From positions 1-64,000 of the forward strand of contig CAZQOQ010000006.1 in NCBI GenBank assembly GCA_964595205.1: 64,000 bases of DNA. The letters are read 5' to 3'. The notes beneath the pieces are model-generated. The model saw only the letters and a program-made list of their open reading frames with translations. It did not search any database and was not told the origin of the DNA. Positions within the stretch are counted from its first letter, which is position 1, and the number at the start of each line of letters is the position of its first letter. This DNA is from JADKIH01 sp964595205 (lineage in GTDB: Bacteria; Bacteroidota; Bacteroidia; AKYH767-A; 2013-40CM-41-45). Positions 44,073-53,080 of this stretch are shown piece after piece. The position numbers were made by a program, and so were the translations under genes.

Positions 44073-45365
44073 TTAATAATTCCCTCTTGATTTGACGGCT
44101 TTTGCCACTTTCTCAAGAGCAAAAATATAGGCAGCGATACGAAGAGAAACTTTATGATGTTTTGAAATGTCCCACACGTTCTGGAATGCGCGGATCATGT
44201 ATCTGTCTGCACGCTTATTAATTTCATCTTCCGGATAATAATAACCAAACCGGTTTTGAGTCCATTCAAAATAAGAAACGGTAACACCGCCTCCATTCGC
44301 TAAAATATCCGGTACAACCGTAACACCATTTTTGAGAAGGATCTCATCAGCTCCTGCAGTGGTAGGTCCGTTTGCGCCTTCAACAACGAGTTGTGCTTTT
44401 ATTTCGCTTGCATTGGCGCGGCTGATCTGGTTTTCGATGGCGCATGGAGCAAGTACATCCACATCGAGGGTCAGCAATTCTTCTTTTGAGATTTCTTTTC
44501 CGAACGGGAATCCTTTCAGCACACCATGATTTTCATCCCGGTAGGCAATTGCTTTTTCAATGTTTATTCCCTTCGCATTATACCACGAACCGGTATGATC
44601 ACTCACTGCAACGATACGGATTCCGGCATCGTCCATGTGCTTTGCCGTTATCGAACCCACATTTCCGAATCCCTGAACTGCGCCAATCGCTTTCTTGGGA
44701 TCCATTTTCATTTTCTTCATCGCCTCGAGAGCGGCAACTGTTACTCCTCTTCCTGTTGCCTCCACACGACCTTCGGATCCTCCGAGGTGTAATGGCTTTC
44801 CTGTTACAACTCCGGGGGTGAAGGCGCCTTTTATTTTCGAGTACTCATCAACTATCCATGCCATCTCTCTCGGGCCGGTGGCCACATCGGGTGCAGGAAT
44901 ATCTTTATCCACACCGAAAACATCCGACATTGCAGAGGTATATGCTCGTGTTAGTCGCTCGAGTTCTCCTTCCGACATCATGGAAGGATCGCAGGTAATT
45001 CCTCCCTTTGCTCCGCCGTAAGGAATGTCGGCAACTGCACATTTCCATGTCATCCAGGCTGCAAGCGCTTTCACTTCATCAAGGTTAACTTCCATGGAAT
45101 AGCGAATACCACCTTTTGATGGCCCCCTGCTGTTGTTATGCACAATACGATAACCTTCGAAAACTTTTACCTTGCCGTTATCCATCATTACCGGGAGACT
45201 CACCAGGTACTGACGCGCCGGAGTTTTTAAAATGTTATAAGTGTCGTGATCAAGTCCGATTAAATTTGCGGCAACATCAAACCGCTGGATCATTGAATCG
45301 TAAGGATTGATTACATCTTTAGTAGATTCCTTCGGAGTCTTTTCTTTCTTTTCTGTAGTGATCAT
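44073..45365 (-). CDS. gdhA: glutamate dehydrogenase
   Basis: A 430-aa Glu/Leu/Phe/Val-type dehydrogenase that interconverts glutamate and 2-oxoglutarate. Visible motifs are KGGIRYSMEVNLDEVKALA, catalytic-Lys PYGGAKGGI, PAPDVATG and the Rossmann GAVQGFGNVGS. The short N-terminal extension and total length fit the 50-kDa hexameric class. It lies between cdsA and psd and may be read from its own promoter: CGAAGTTA at 45383-45390 gives a one-mismatch -7 box on the minus strand. Confidence 0.96.
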   Translation of the reverse strand: MITTEKKEKTPKESTKDVINPYDSMIQRFDVAANLIGLDHDTYNILKTPARQYLVSLPVMMDNGKVKVFEGYRIVHNNSRGPSKGGIRYSMEVNLDEVKALAAWMTWKCAVADIPYGGAKGGITCDPSMMSEGELERLTRAYTSAMSDVFGVDKDIPAPDVATGPREMAWIVDEYSKIKGAFTPGVVTGKPLHLGGSEGRVEATGRGVTVAALEAMKKMKMDPKKAIGAVQGFGNVGSITAKHMDDAGIRIVAVSDHTGSWYNAKGINIEKAIAYRDENHGVLKGFPFGKEISKEELLTLDVDVLAPCAIENQISRANASEIKAQLVVEGANGPTTAGADEILLKNGVTVVPDILANGGGVTVSYFEWTQNRFGYYYPEDEINKRADRYMIRAFQNVWDISKHHKVSLRIAAYIFALEKVAKAVKSRGNY

Positions 45366-45419
45366 AAATTATAATTGGGATGCGAAGTTAAATATTTTTA
45401 TAGAAACGCCGGATTTAGC

Positions 45420-46235
45420 TCATTTCCAAACTTGTAGGTAGAAAAAGACAAATGGCGCCGAAATAAATAGTCCATCGAACCTGTCCAGAAATCCGCCGTG
45501 CCCGGGCAGAATATTTCCCGAGTCTTTCAGCTTCACGCTTCTTTTAAACATCGATTCAACCAGGTCGCCCAGGGTTCCGGCAGTCACAATAATTCCAGAA
45601 ATGATAAGCCATTGCACGAGATTGAAATTGCTGAAATAAACAGAGATGATGTATGCAACGACGAAAGCGAATATCATTCCTCCAAAAAATCCTTCCCATG
45701 TTTTTTTTGGAGAGATTCTCTCGAACAGTTTGTGTTTACCAAAATAGGTGCCTGCGAAATAAGCCCCGATATCATTTGCCCAGAGAATAAAGAGGAAGCC
45801 GAGGATGCAACGATACTGGTAATTTTCCAGAATACCCTGGAAGGATATCAGGTAAAAGCAAAAGACAGGAAGGCTGATATAGATTACGCCTAGTAATGTG
45901 GTGCCGATGTTGAATAGCGGGTGAGCAGATTTTGTATATAATTCACGAATGAATATTATGTACGGTAAAATTATTATCAGCGGTAAAATATTAAAACCCG
46001 TCTGGAAAATATTTTGAATCAGCGGTGGAAGAAAAAGAAGCCAGTTGATGATCAGTCCGAAGATTTTCTGTGGTTTCTGATTCTCGTTTTCACAAAGTTT
46101 GTAGAATTCAAGCAAGGCCATGGAGCTGATAAAAATCAGCAGCAATAAAAACGTCTGTTCACTGTAAATAATTCCCGCGAGTAGAATTGCGGCGCCGATA
46201 AAGCCGGTTATGGTTCGTAAGGCCAGGTTGCTCAA
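45420..46235 (-). CDS. cdsA: phosphatidate cytidylyltransferase
   Basis: CdsA makes CDP-diacylglycerol from phosphatidate and CTP in the inner membrane. The 271-aa product has about eight membrane helices. The family signature S-x3-R...K-D...PGHGG..DR-D is seen near residues 225-255 as SMFKRSVKLKDSGN and PGHGGFLDRFDG. The start overlaps the stop of the DUF2007 gene as ATGA. With psd nearby it supplies phospholipid synthesis. Confidence 0.96.
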   Translation of the reverse strand: MSNLALRTITGFIGAAILLAGIIYSEQTFLLLLIFISSMALLEFYKLCENENQKPQKIFGLIINWLLFLPPLIQNIFQTGFNILPLIIILPYIIFIRELYTKSAHPLFNIGTTLLGVIYISLPVFCFYLISFQGILENYQYRCILGFLFILWANDIGAYFAGTYFGKHKLFERISPKKTWEGFFGGMIFAFVVAYIISVYFSNFNLVQWLIISGIIVTAGTLGDLVESMFKRSVKLKDSGNILPGHGGFLDRFDGLFISAPFVFFYLQVWK

Positions 46236-46438
46236 AGGTCGTTCTGTTCAATAATAATTTTGGCTAAGATAGCATCTTCATTTGGAACATAAACTTCAAT
46301 ATCGCCGACAGAAATATAGCTCGAATCCCTCTTGTCTACGGCAACGGACTTAATATCATGATCCTCAAGGACGGCTCTGACTATTTCTATTTTATGCAGC
46401 TGGTTACTGAAATAAATGCATTGCCAGTTATTGTCCAT
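46232..46438 (-). CDS. DUF2007 small protein
   Basis: A 68-aa protein of the DUF2007 (putative signal-transducing) type. It shows CIYFSNQLHKIEIVRAVLEDH and the conserved IEVYVPNEDAILAKIIIEQ end. The function is unknown. It sits between the LUD gene (6 nt) and cdsA (4-nt overlap), so it belongs to the ftsH-LUD-DUF2007-cdsA unit. Confidence 0.88.
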   Translation of the reverse strand: MDNNWQCIYFSNQLHKIEIVRAVLEDHDIKSVAVDKRDSSYISVGDIEVYVPNEDAILAKIIIEQNDL

Positions 46439-46444
46439 AAAAAA

Positions 46445-47083
46445 TTAATCATCTACCAGGAATACAAAAATGTCGCGCGGACCATGTGCAGGTGTCACGA
46501 GCGTTTTTTCAATGTCGGCTGTCCGGCTCGGTCCGGTAAGCGATGCAATCATCGAAGGCATCTGGTCACCGTATTTATTTTTTATAAGCATCAATGCATC
46601 TTTCATTTCGTGAACAACCTGCGAAGAATAAGCCAGAATAATATGGACAGTTGGTATAACGAACAATCTTCTTCCCGAACCCTGTTTTGAAGAGACCACC
46701 ACACTTCCCAGTCGTGAAACCAGGGCTTCGCAGGTAGTGATACCAACCATTCCTTCGGGAAATTTGCTGTCATCTTTTGTATAAGGAAACTTTACCGAAT
46801 CCATCAGGTCGGTAATCTTTTTCTCACGGCAATAGAAATGATTCCATTTATTTTCCTGCGATAATCCTACTACATTTTCGAGGAATTCGAGGTCGTTTTC
46901 ACAGAATACAAAGCGGCCCCCTACTTTCCGGAATGCTTCAGCAAAAGATTCTTCCGTGTTATCACCCGCAGGTTGGTAAACATTTTTTTCGAGGTCAACA
47001 TTCGGAAAACGCTGTACCGTGGGATTGATCAGTCCCTGCCTTATTTTTTTTAAAATGCTCTCACGTGAGGTAACAGCCTGCAT
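46445..47083 (-). CDS. LUD domain protein (LutC/YkgG-like)
   Basis: A 212-aa protein of the LUD family. Visible elements are RESILKKIRQGL, the Thr/Glu motif GITTCEALVSRLGSVVVSS, and a C-terminal SLTGPSRTADIEKTLVTPAHGPRDIFVFLVDD, which is typical of LutC/LldG. In other bacteria LutC works with LutA and LutB on lactate; neither is here. In Bacteroidota this gene is regularly found between ftsH and cdsA. It begins 12 nt after the ftsH stop. Confidence 0.9.
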   Translation of the reverse strand: MQAVTSRESILKKIRQGLINPTVQRFPNVDLEKNVYQPAGDNTEESFAEAFRKVGGRFVFCENDLEFLENVVGLSQENKWNHFYCREKKITDLMDSVKFPYTKDDSKFPEGMVGITTCEALVSRLGSVVVSSKQGSGRRLFVIPTVHIILAYSSQVVHEMKDALMLIKNKYGDQMPSMIASLTGPSRTADIEKTLVTPAHGPRDIFVFLVDD

Positions 47084-47095
47084 AAAAACGTATGA

Positions 47096-49156
47096 TCATG
47101 TTGATTCAATCGTAACCTGGGTCTCGCCTGCAGGAGGTAAAACAATGTTGGGAATCGTTTCGCCCACTCCGTTTCCTTCCTTCAGATGCGCCATTTCACT
47201 CTTGTCTTCCCACTTCCGCTTCCCGAATATTTGCTCGAGGTCTTCCTTATAAATGACCTCTCTTTCCAGGAGCCTGCTTGCCAGCATATGCAAGGCGTCT
47301 TTGTTCTCCGTGAGAAGCGTTTTAGTTCTTGTATATGCTGCATCGATCAGCTTCTTCACTTCGAAGTCTATGATCTCTGCCGTATGTTCGCTATAAGGTT
47401 TGCCGAATGTATATTCCTGCTGTCCGCTCGAATCGTAGAAGCTGATGTTGCCGATTTTGTCGTTCAGGCCATAAATTGTAACCATGGCATAGGCCTGCTT
47501 GGTGATTTTTTCAAGATCGCTCAAGGCGCCGGTGGATATTTTCCCGAATATTATTTCCTCCGCTGCTCTTCCGCCCAAAGCTGCGCAGATCTCATCGAAT
47601 ATCTGTTCGGTGGTTGTGATCTGCCGCTCTTCCGGAAGATACCATGCCGCACCGAGCGAATTGCCTCGGGGTACGATCGTGACTTTTACCAGGGGATGCG
47701 CGTATTCAAGTAACCAGCTCACAGCGGCATGCCCGGATTCGTGATAGGCAATCACTTTCTTCTCATGCTGTGAAATAATTTTATTCTTCTTTTCCAGTCC
47801 GCCAATGATCCTGTCGATGGCATCCACGAAGTCCTGCTTCTCGATTGACGTCTTGTTGTTCCGTGCTGCAATCAGAGCCGCTTCATTACACACATTGGCG
47901 ATGTCAGCACCGGAGAAACCGGGAGTCTGCCTTGCAAGGAAGTCAATATCGAGACCTGAATTTATTTTAAGAGGCTTGAGATGCACGCTGAAAATAGCTT
48001 TACGACCGTTTAAATCGGGCAGTTCCACGTAGATCTGTCTGTCGAATCTTCCGGGCCTTAAAAGCGCCCTGTCGAGAATATCCGCACGATTAGTTGCCGC
48101 AACAATGATGACGCCGGAGTTACTGGCGAAACCGTCCATTTCGGTGAGGAGTTGGTTGAGTGTGCTTTCCCGTTCGTCGTTCGCACTGAAGGATGCTGAT
48201 TTTCCACGGGCGCGGCCGATTGCATCGATTTCGTCGATGAAAATAATACACGGAGCTTTTTCCTTTGCCTGCCTGAAGAGGTCGCGCACACGGGAGGCAC
48301 CTACGCCGACGAACATTTCCACGAAATCGGAACCGGAGAGTGAAAAGAATGGCACCTGTGCTTCTCCTGCCATGGCTTTTGCCAATAAGGTTTTTCCCGT
48401 TCCCGGAGGACCGACCAGCAATGCCCCGCGGGGAATTTTACCTCCGAGGGTAGTATATTTCTTTGGATTCTTAAGGAAGTCGACGATTTCCATAACTTCC
48501 TGTTTGGCTTCTTCGAGGCCGGCTACATCATTAAATGTAACTTTTACCTGCAGGTCCTTATCGAACAGCTGAGCCTTTGATTTTCCAATGTTGAAGATCT
48601 GGCTTCCGCCACCGCCACCGCCCATGCGGCGCATGATAAATACCCAGATCAGAATGATGAATCCAAGCGGAAGGATCCAGTTGAGAACTACATCCCAATA
48701 GGAATTGTGATCCTGTTCATAGTCGATGCTGACTTTTTCTTCGGGGAGAAAATCTTTTTGGATTTCCTCTACTTTTTTGGCAAATAATTCGGCCGGACCG
48801 GTATTCAGGAAATAGTGCGGTCCCGGATTTTCGACATTACCCCATCTCTTGTAGCGGATATCCTTGTATTTCGGATCGCTTAATTTTTCCTTCTTGATAA
48901 AGATATGTGCCGTCTGATTGGTGATTACAATCTTGCCAACATCTTTCGGCTTCAGCATTTCTTTTTCAAATCGGTCCATCGTAACCTGTCTCTCGGCAGC
49001 ACCCCATTGAAAAAGTTGCGTGACGATAAGAACGACGATGATGATACCGTATATCCAGTAGAAATTAAAATTGAAACGTGGACCACCCGGAAACTTCTTG
49101 CCTGATCCGCCTTTCTGGCCGGGCTTTGGTTCGTTCGTTTTGTTTTGCTCGCTCAT
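47096..49156 (-). CDS. ftsH: ATP-dependent zinc metalloprotease FtsH
   Basis: FtsH degrades membrane and some soluble proteins. The 686-aa product has a Gly/Pro-rich cytosolic N terminus and a membrane helix near residue 33. A periplasmic domain and a second helix near 165 follow. Walker A is GPPGTGKT at 249-256, Walker B IIFIDEIDAIG, and the SRH region ATNRADILDRALLRPGRFDR. The zinc site is HESGH at 472-476. An own promoter box (49229-49236) lies upstream. It heads the LUD-DUF2007-cdsA unit. Confidence 0.98.
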   Translation of the reverse strand: MSEQNKTNEPKPGQKGGSGKKFPGGPRFNFNFYWIYGIIIVVLIVTQLFQWGAAERQVTMDRFEKEMLKPKDVGKIVITNQTAHIFIKKEKLSDPKYKDIRYKRWGNVENPGPHYFLNTGPAELFAKKVEEIQKDFLPEEKVSIDYEQDHNSYWDVVLNWILPLGFIILIWVFIMRRMGGGGGGSQIFNIGKSKAQLFDKDLQVKVTFNDVAGLEEAKQEVMEIVDFLKNPKKYTTLGGKIPRGALLVGPPGTGKTLLAKAMAGEAQVPFFSLSGSDFVEMFVGVGASRVRDLFRQAKEKAPCIIFIDEIDAIGRARGKSASFSANDERESTLNQLLTEMDGFASNSGVIIVAATNRADILDRALLRPGRFDRQIYVELPDLNGRKAIFSVHLKPLKINSGLDIDFLARQTPGFSGADIANVCNEAALIAARNNKTSIEKQDFVDAIDRIIGGLEKKNKIISQHEKKVIAYHESGHAAVSWLLEYAHPLVKVTIVPRGNSLGAAWYLPEERQITTTEQIFDEICAALGGRAAEEIIFGKISTGALSDLEKITKQAYAMVTIYGLNDKIGNISFYDSSGQQEYTFGKPYSEHTAEIIDFEVKKLIDAAYTRTKTLLTENKDALHMLASRLLEREVIYKEDLEQIFGKRKWEDKSEMAHLKEGNGVGETIPNIVLPPAGETQVTIEST

Positions 49157-49228
49157 TATTTGATTTAAAGAATTTTCAATGCTTTACCGTTTGATGCGCA
49201 GGGAACACATGCGATAAGCATTATTTTA

Positions 49229-49257
49229 CAAAGTTACTGATTAATAATTTCCTGCAA
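49229..49257 (-). promoter_or_regulatory. ftsH promoter, TTG-N18-TAACTTTG
   Basis: On the minus strand TAACTTTG (49229-49236) is an exact -7 box, with TTG at 49255-49257 after an 18-nt spacer. The -33 box overlaps the last codons of rsfS. The box lies 72 bp before the ftsH start. Confidence 0.6.
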
Positions 49258-49654
49258 TGCGTTGTATTTCTGCATCGGCCCATAGCCTCTCGATACCATA
49301 AAATTCACGTTGTTCGTGACGAAAGATATGTACTACAACATTTAAATAATCGAGTAAAATCCATTCAGAATTCGATTGTCCTTCCCGGTGAAACGGGGAT
49401 TCTCCCTGTTTTTTAAAAACAAACTCTTCCACCGACCTTGCAATTGCATCAATATGTGCTCTGGAATCTGCGTGACAAATGACGAAGAAGTCGGTCACCG
49501 CATTTTTTATGTTTCTTAAATCAATGCAAACAATCTCTTGTGCTTTTTTCTCCTGCATTCCTTCAATTATGACATCACGCAGTTGCTCTTCTTCATTTTT
49601 TTTCCTGACGTTTTTTTTGACTATTTTTCGCGTTGGAGATTTCTTTCTTATCAT
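49241..49654 (-). CDS. rsfS: ribosomal silencing factor RsfS
   Basis: RsfS binds L14 on the 50S subunit and blocks subunit joining when nutrients are low. The 137-aa product has a Lys/Arg-rich N-terminal extension of about 25 aa. The RsfS core follows: EIVCIDLRNIKNAVTDFFVICHADSR, WILLDYLNVVVHIF and FYGIERLWADAEI. It is divergent from birA with a 96-bp gap. A -7 box TACTTTTG lies on the minus strand at 49687-49694, without a clear -33. Confidence 0.96.
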   Translation of the reverse strand: MIRKKSPTRKIVKKNVRKKNEEEQLRDVIIEGMQEKKAQEIVCIDLRNIKNAVTDFFVICHADSRAHIDAIARSVEEFVFKKQGESPFHREGQSNSEWILLDYLNVVVHIFRHEQREFYGIERLWADAEIQRIAGNY

Positions 49655-49750
49655 TCAGAATAAATGGTCAATTATTTTAGGTGACGCAAAAGTAATCATT
49701 TTATTGTCTGACTTAAAGATATCTCGCCGGATTCGAACCCTCAATCCCCG

Positions 49751-50518
49751 ATGAAGAAAGAGTTAACAACCTTATTCACAGGCAGGCATTATACTGTTCT
49801 GCCTGAAATTGACTCGACAAATACATATTTATCGCGTATTCTGGGGAATATTTCGCTGCCCGAGGGTTCCGTTATTCGTGCCGTCAATCAATTCGCCGGC
49901 CGGGGTCAAAAGGGTTCTGCCTGGGAAAGTGAAGGCGGGAAGAATCTTCTTTTAAGTTTTTTATTCTATCCTAAATTTCTCGAGCCACGGAAAGTCTTCC
50001 TGCTAAACAAGACGTTTGCTTTAGGCGTGCATGATTTTGTTTCGTTATGGCTGAAAAAACACATCACCATCAAATGGCCTAATGATATTTACTGGAAAAA
50101 GAAAAAGCTGAGCGGGATACTGATAGAGAATTCAATTAATGCAAGCTCGATTTCGCATAGTATCCTTGGAATCGGAATTAACATAAATCAAAAATCCTTT
50201 CCGGTTGATCTGATTAATGCTTCTTCTTTCGGAATCATTAAAAAAAAGGAATTCGACCTCGAGATTCTTTTCAATTCCCTTTGTTCCTGTATCGAAGCGC
50301 GTTACCTTCAGTTGAAGAATGGCGATCATGCTCAAATCGACGAGGATTATCTTGCAGTATTGTATTCGTCAGGGAAATGGAAAGTCTACGAACATAATGG
50401 CATCCGTTTTAAAGGGATGATTAAGGGAGTTGATGAAAATGGAAAGCTGATTGTCGAATTAAAGAACGGACAGGTAAGGAATTTTGACATTAAAGAAATT
50501 GTCTACATTGAAAATTAA
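49751..50518 (+). CDS. birA: biotin--[acetyl-CoA-carboxylase] ligase
   Basis: BirA attaches biotin to the carboxyl-carrier protein of acetyl-CoA carboxylase. The 255-aa product has only the catalytic and C-terminal SH3-like domains; no N-terminal HTH is present, so it is not a repressor. Motifs: DSTNTYLS, FAGRGQKGSAWES (biotinyl-AMP loop), KWPNDIYWKKKKLSGILIE and GIGININ. It is divergent from rsfS, as is usual in Bacteroidota. Confidence 0.96.
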   Translation: MKKELTTLFTGRHYTVLPEIDSTNTYLSRILGNISLPEGSVIRAVNQFAGRGQKGSAWESEGGKNLLLSFLFYPKFLEPRKVFLLNKTFALGVHDFVSLWLKKHITIKWPNDIYWKKKKLSGILIENSINASSISHSILGIGININQKSFPVDLINASSFGIIKKKEFDLEILFNSLCSCIEARYLQLKNGDHAQIDEDYLAVLYSSGKWKVYEHNGIRFKGMIKGVDENGKLIVELKNGQVRNFDIKEIVYIEN

Positions 50519-50559
50519 CAATTCGATTATCGGCACACTCCCGTCATCAAATTCTTTGA

Positions 50560-50958
50560 CTAAGGTATTTCCTTAAGCTTTGCAACGAGTAGATTCAAAA
50601 AATTTGTAAGTGGCTTCACCGCCATCATCTTCAGCATGGGATTCAGATCTGCGTCGAAGGCGAGCTGGACTTCCGATTCATTGGGGTTTTTTTCATTGAG
50701 CAGGCATTCGAGCGTAAAATCGAATGGCGCATTGCCGTCTCTCGCCACCCTGATAATGCTGTTTGGTTTCTTTTCGACGATCTTCATTCCCAGGCTTGCC
50801 ATTCCTGAAATGGTAAAACTGCAGCTGTCGGCGGTCGATTTCCAGTTGGTGACCTGCTCGGGCATCAGTTTTTCAAAATTATTGAAGTCGCTCAGAAAAT
50901 TATAAACCTCCCGGGCCGATTTTTTTATTTCCGTTTTATCGCTTTCTATTCGTGTCAT
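50560..50958 (-). CDS. SRPBCC-family protein
   Basis: A 132-aa START-like (SRPBCC) ligand-binding fold. It shows TEIKKSAREVYNFLSDFNNFEKLMPEQV at the N terminus, paired beta strands (FTISGMASLGMKIVEKKPN) and a long C-terminal helix (PLTNFLNLLVAKLKEI). The ligand is unknown. Its ATG overlaps the pyrE stop by 4 nt (ATGA). This pairing with pyrE is common in the phylum. Confidence 0.87.
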   Translation of the reverse strand: MTRIESDKTEIKKSAREVYNFLSDFNNFEKLMPEQVTNWKSTADSCSFTISGMASLGMKIVEKKPNSIIRVARDGNAPFDFTLECLLNEKNPNESEVQLAFDADLNPMLKMMAVKPLTNFLNLLVAKLKEIP

Positions 50959-51629
50959 GGTAATTTTTCAGACGTTTTCTGATCACTTATTTTTCCCCAT
51001 TCTTCGGGCGCCGAACGCCAGTATTCGAGCGTATTCACTTCTTCATTTTTAATGTAACCGGATTCAAGTGCCTGGTTGAGTAATACCTGGTAGTTACAGA
51101 GGGAAATCAGCGGACATTGTACCTCCTCGAAATTAGTCCTGGCAAGATCAAATCCATAAGTGAAAACAGAAATCATCCCTTTCACTTTGCAGCCTGCTTC
51201 ACGAAGCGCCTGAACGGCTTTCAGGGAACTCTGCCCTGTCGATACCAGGTCTTCAATCACAACCACCGACTGCTCTTTTCTCACTTCTCCTTCGATCAGG
51301 TTTTCCCGGCCGTGGTCCTTCGGGGCTGAACGCACATAAACAAAAGGTAATCCCATGGCTTCTGCAACAAGGGCACCCTGGGCGATTGCCGCAGTGGCTA
51401 CGGCCGCTATCAATTCGGGTTTGCCGTAATGCTTTTCGATTTCCTTTACAAGCGCCTGGCGGATGTAAGTCCTGACTTTAGGATATGAAAGCGTTATCCT
51501 GTTGTCGCAATAGATTGGCGATTTCCAGCCTGAGGCCCAGGTGAAAGGTTTTTCGGGTTGTAATTTTATGGCTTTTATCTGGAGTAATTGTTCGGCAATT
51601 TTCTTTGCAACTGCTGTATCTGTTGACAT
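50955..51629 (-). CDS. pyrE: orotate phosphoribosyltransferase
   Basis: PyrE converts orotate and PRPP to OMP in pyrimidine synthesis. The 224-aa product contains the PRPP loop VVVIEDLVSTGQSS near residue 120, SGWKSPIYCDNR, and the catalytic Lys region VRSAPKDHGREN. A TAGGTTTG word (minus strand, 51634-51641) is a possible -7 box very close to the start. It is followed directly by the SRPBCC gene. Confidence 0.96.
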   Translation of the reverse strand: MSTDTAVAKKIAEQLLQIKAIKLQPEKPFTWASGWKSPIYCDNRITLSYPKVRTYIRQALVKEIEKHYGKPELIAAVATAAIAQGALVAEAMGLPFVYVRSAPKDHGRENLIEGEVRKEQSVVVIEDLVSTGQSSLKAVQALREAGCKVKGMISVFTYGFDLARTNFEEVQCPLISLCNYQVLLNQALESGYIKNEEVNTLEYWRSAPEEWGKISDQKTSEKLP

Positions 51630-51883
51630 TCAGCAAACCTACGGAAAAAATATCAGAGGAATGTTGTGTTTTGTCTATCTGATTTGTCAGCTTAGATTTC
51701 AGTCAATTGAGATGAAAATAATGTGGAATAATGATTCATTTAATAATTCCTCCAGTCCGCCCGATCCGTATCATCCGTGTTCCATTAATTATAATCATTA
51801 TTCCGGCACATATTTTTTAATCTGAAGTGATTTGACTCTTCAGCACGGCGTTAATCTTTATCTTCGCAAAAAAATTAAACTCA

Positions 51884-52510
51884 ATGCATAAGGCCTTCAT
51901 CAACGATAAACAGCTGATCTTCGAAAACGTTTATAGTAAAATGGATAATGAAAATGAACAGCTCACGATATTAAGTGAGGCTAAGTATGACCTGCCCGCT
52001 GTTTTGAAAATGATCAACGAACCGGGTATTTCGGGAATCATTTACCTGTGTGCCAGTCCAGACCAGGCCTGGAATGATTTTGTGGCGATGTTTACACTCG
52101 TTGAGGCAGCCGGAGGCATCGTAAAAAATGAAAGTGATGAGGTTTTAGTCATCTTCCGGAAGAAAAAATGGGACCTTCCAAAAGGCAAGCTCGATTACGA
52201 CGAAACTCCCGGGCAGGCTGCTGTTCGTGAGGTGAAGGAAGAATGTGGTATTCAGAATCTGGAACTTGGTTCATTTCTCATGAAGACATTTCATACGTAC
52301 CTCGAGAAAAATAAAAGTATCCTGAAAAAGACTCACTGGTTTTCCATGTACGGCATGGATGATGAAGAATTGATTCCGGAAACAGAAGAGGATATAGAAG
52401 AAGTGAGGTGGATGGATAGAGGAAAAATTCAGAAAAAGGTTTTCTCAAATACGTATGCATCTATTAAAGAAGTGCTGGAAAATTATTTTTCCAGGGCAGA
52501 GATAAAGTAA
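51884..52510 (+). CDS. NUDIX hydrolase
   Basis: A 208-aa protein. Residues 1-75 form an N-terminal region specific to Bacteroidota homologues. A NUDIX domain follows with the box around residues 107-130 (KGKLDYDE...REVKEECGI) preceded by KKKWDLPKGKL. It is probably a nucleotide or dinucleoside-polyphosphate hydrolase. A one-mismatch -7 box, TATCTTCG (51859-51866), lies just upstream. It is divergent from pyrE with a 254-bp gap that otherwise shows nothing recognisable. Confidence 0.9.
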   Translation: MHKAFINDKQLIFENVYSKMDNENEQLTILSEAKYDLPAVLKMINEPGISGIIYLCASPDQAWNDFVAMFTLVEAAGGIVKNESDEVLVIFRKKKWDLPKGKLDYDETPGQAAVREVKEECGIQNLELGSFLMKTFHTYLEKNKSILKKTHWFSMYGMDDEELIPETEEDIEEVRWMDRGKIQKKVFSNTYASIKEVLENYFSRAEIK

Positions 52511-52565
52511 TTTATCCGGCCGCCTTGCAGAAAATGGATCACAATTCTCAAAAGCTGATTGGAGA

Positions 52566-53027
52566 TTATCCGGTGACGCCTTTAGGCACGAATGAGGAAA
52601 TATCTCCCTGGTAAAGTAAAATATCCCTCACAATCGTTGAAGAAATATGAGATAAAGCCGGCTCGGATACGATAAAAATGGTATCAACTTCCGGCGCCAT
52701 TGCATGGTTCATCTGCGCAATGGCTCGCTCAAATTCATAGTCAGCCGAGGTGCGCAGTCCTCTGAGTATAAAACGCGCTCCGATCTCTTTGCAGAAATTG
52801 ACCGTTAAGCCCGAATAGCGCTGAACTTTTATCCTTGGTTCGTCTTCAAAAACTTTTCTGATGAAATGCTCTCTTCGTTCCTGTGAATAGAAATAGTGTT
52901 TGTTTGTATTATAACCGATTCCGACAACGATCTCATCAAAAATCGGCAGACCGCGACGAACGATATTTTCATGTCCTTTGGTTATAGGATCAAATGAGCC
53001 GGGAAATACTGCAATGCGCTTTTCCAT
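52566..53027 (-). CDS. coaD: pantetheine-phosphate adenylyltransferase
   Basis: CoaD transfers AMP to 4'-phosphopantetheine in CoA synthesis. The 153-aa product shows the nucleotidyltransferase motif FPGSFDPITKGHENIVRRG at the N terminus, FILRGLRTSADYEFE and the C-terminal HISSTIVRDI. Length is standard. It lies 53 bp after rsmD in the leftward unit DUF3822-rsmD-coaD. Confidence 0.97.
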   Translation of the reverse strand: MEKRIAVFPGSFDPITKGHENIVRRGLPIFDEIVVGIGYNTNKHYFYSQERREHFIRKVFEDEPRIKVQRYSGLTVNFCKEIGARFILRGLRTSADYEFERAIAQMNHAMAPEVDTIFIVSEPALSHISSTIVRDILLYQGDISSFVPKGVTG

Positions 53028-53080
53028 TGAGTTTTTTTTACAATGATAATGATTAAGGATTTAGATTCGAAAGTAAGTTT

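Noticed and set aside
44444..44821. 125-aa plus-strand ORF
   Set aside because: It lies wholly antisense inside gdhA.
46445..47083. Lactate-utilisation operon lutABC
   Set aside because: Only a LUD-domain gene is present; no lutA or lutB homologue adjoins it.
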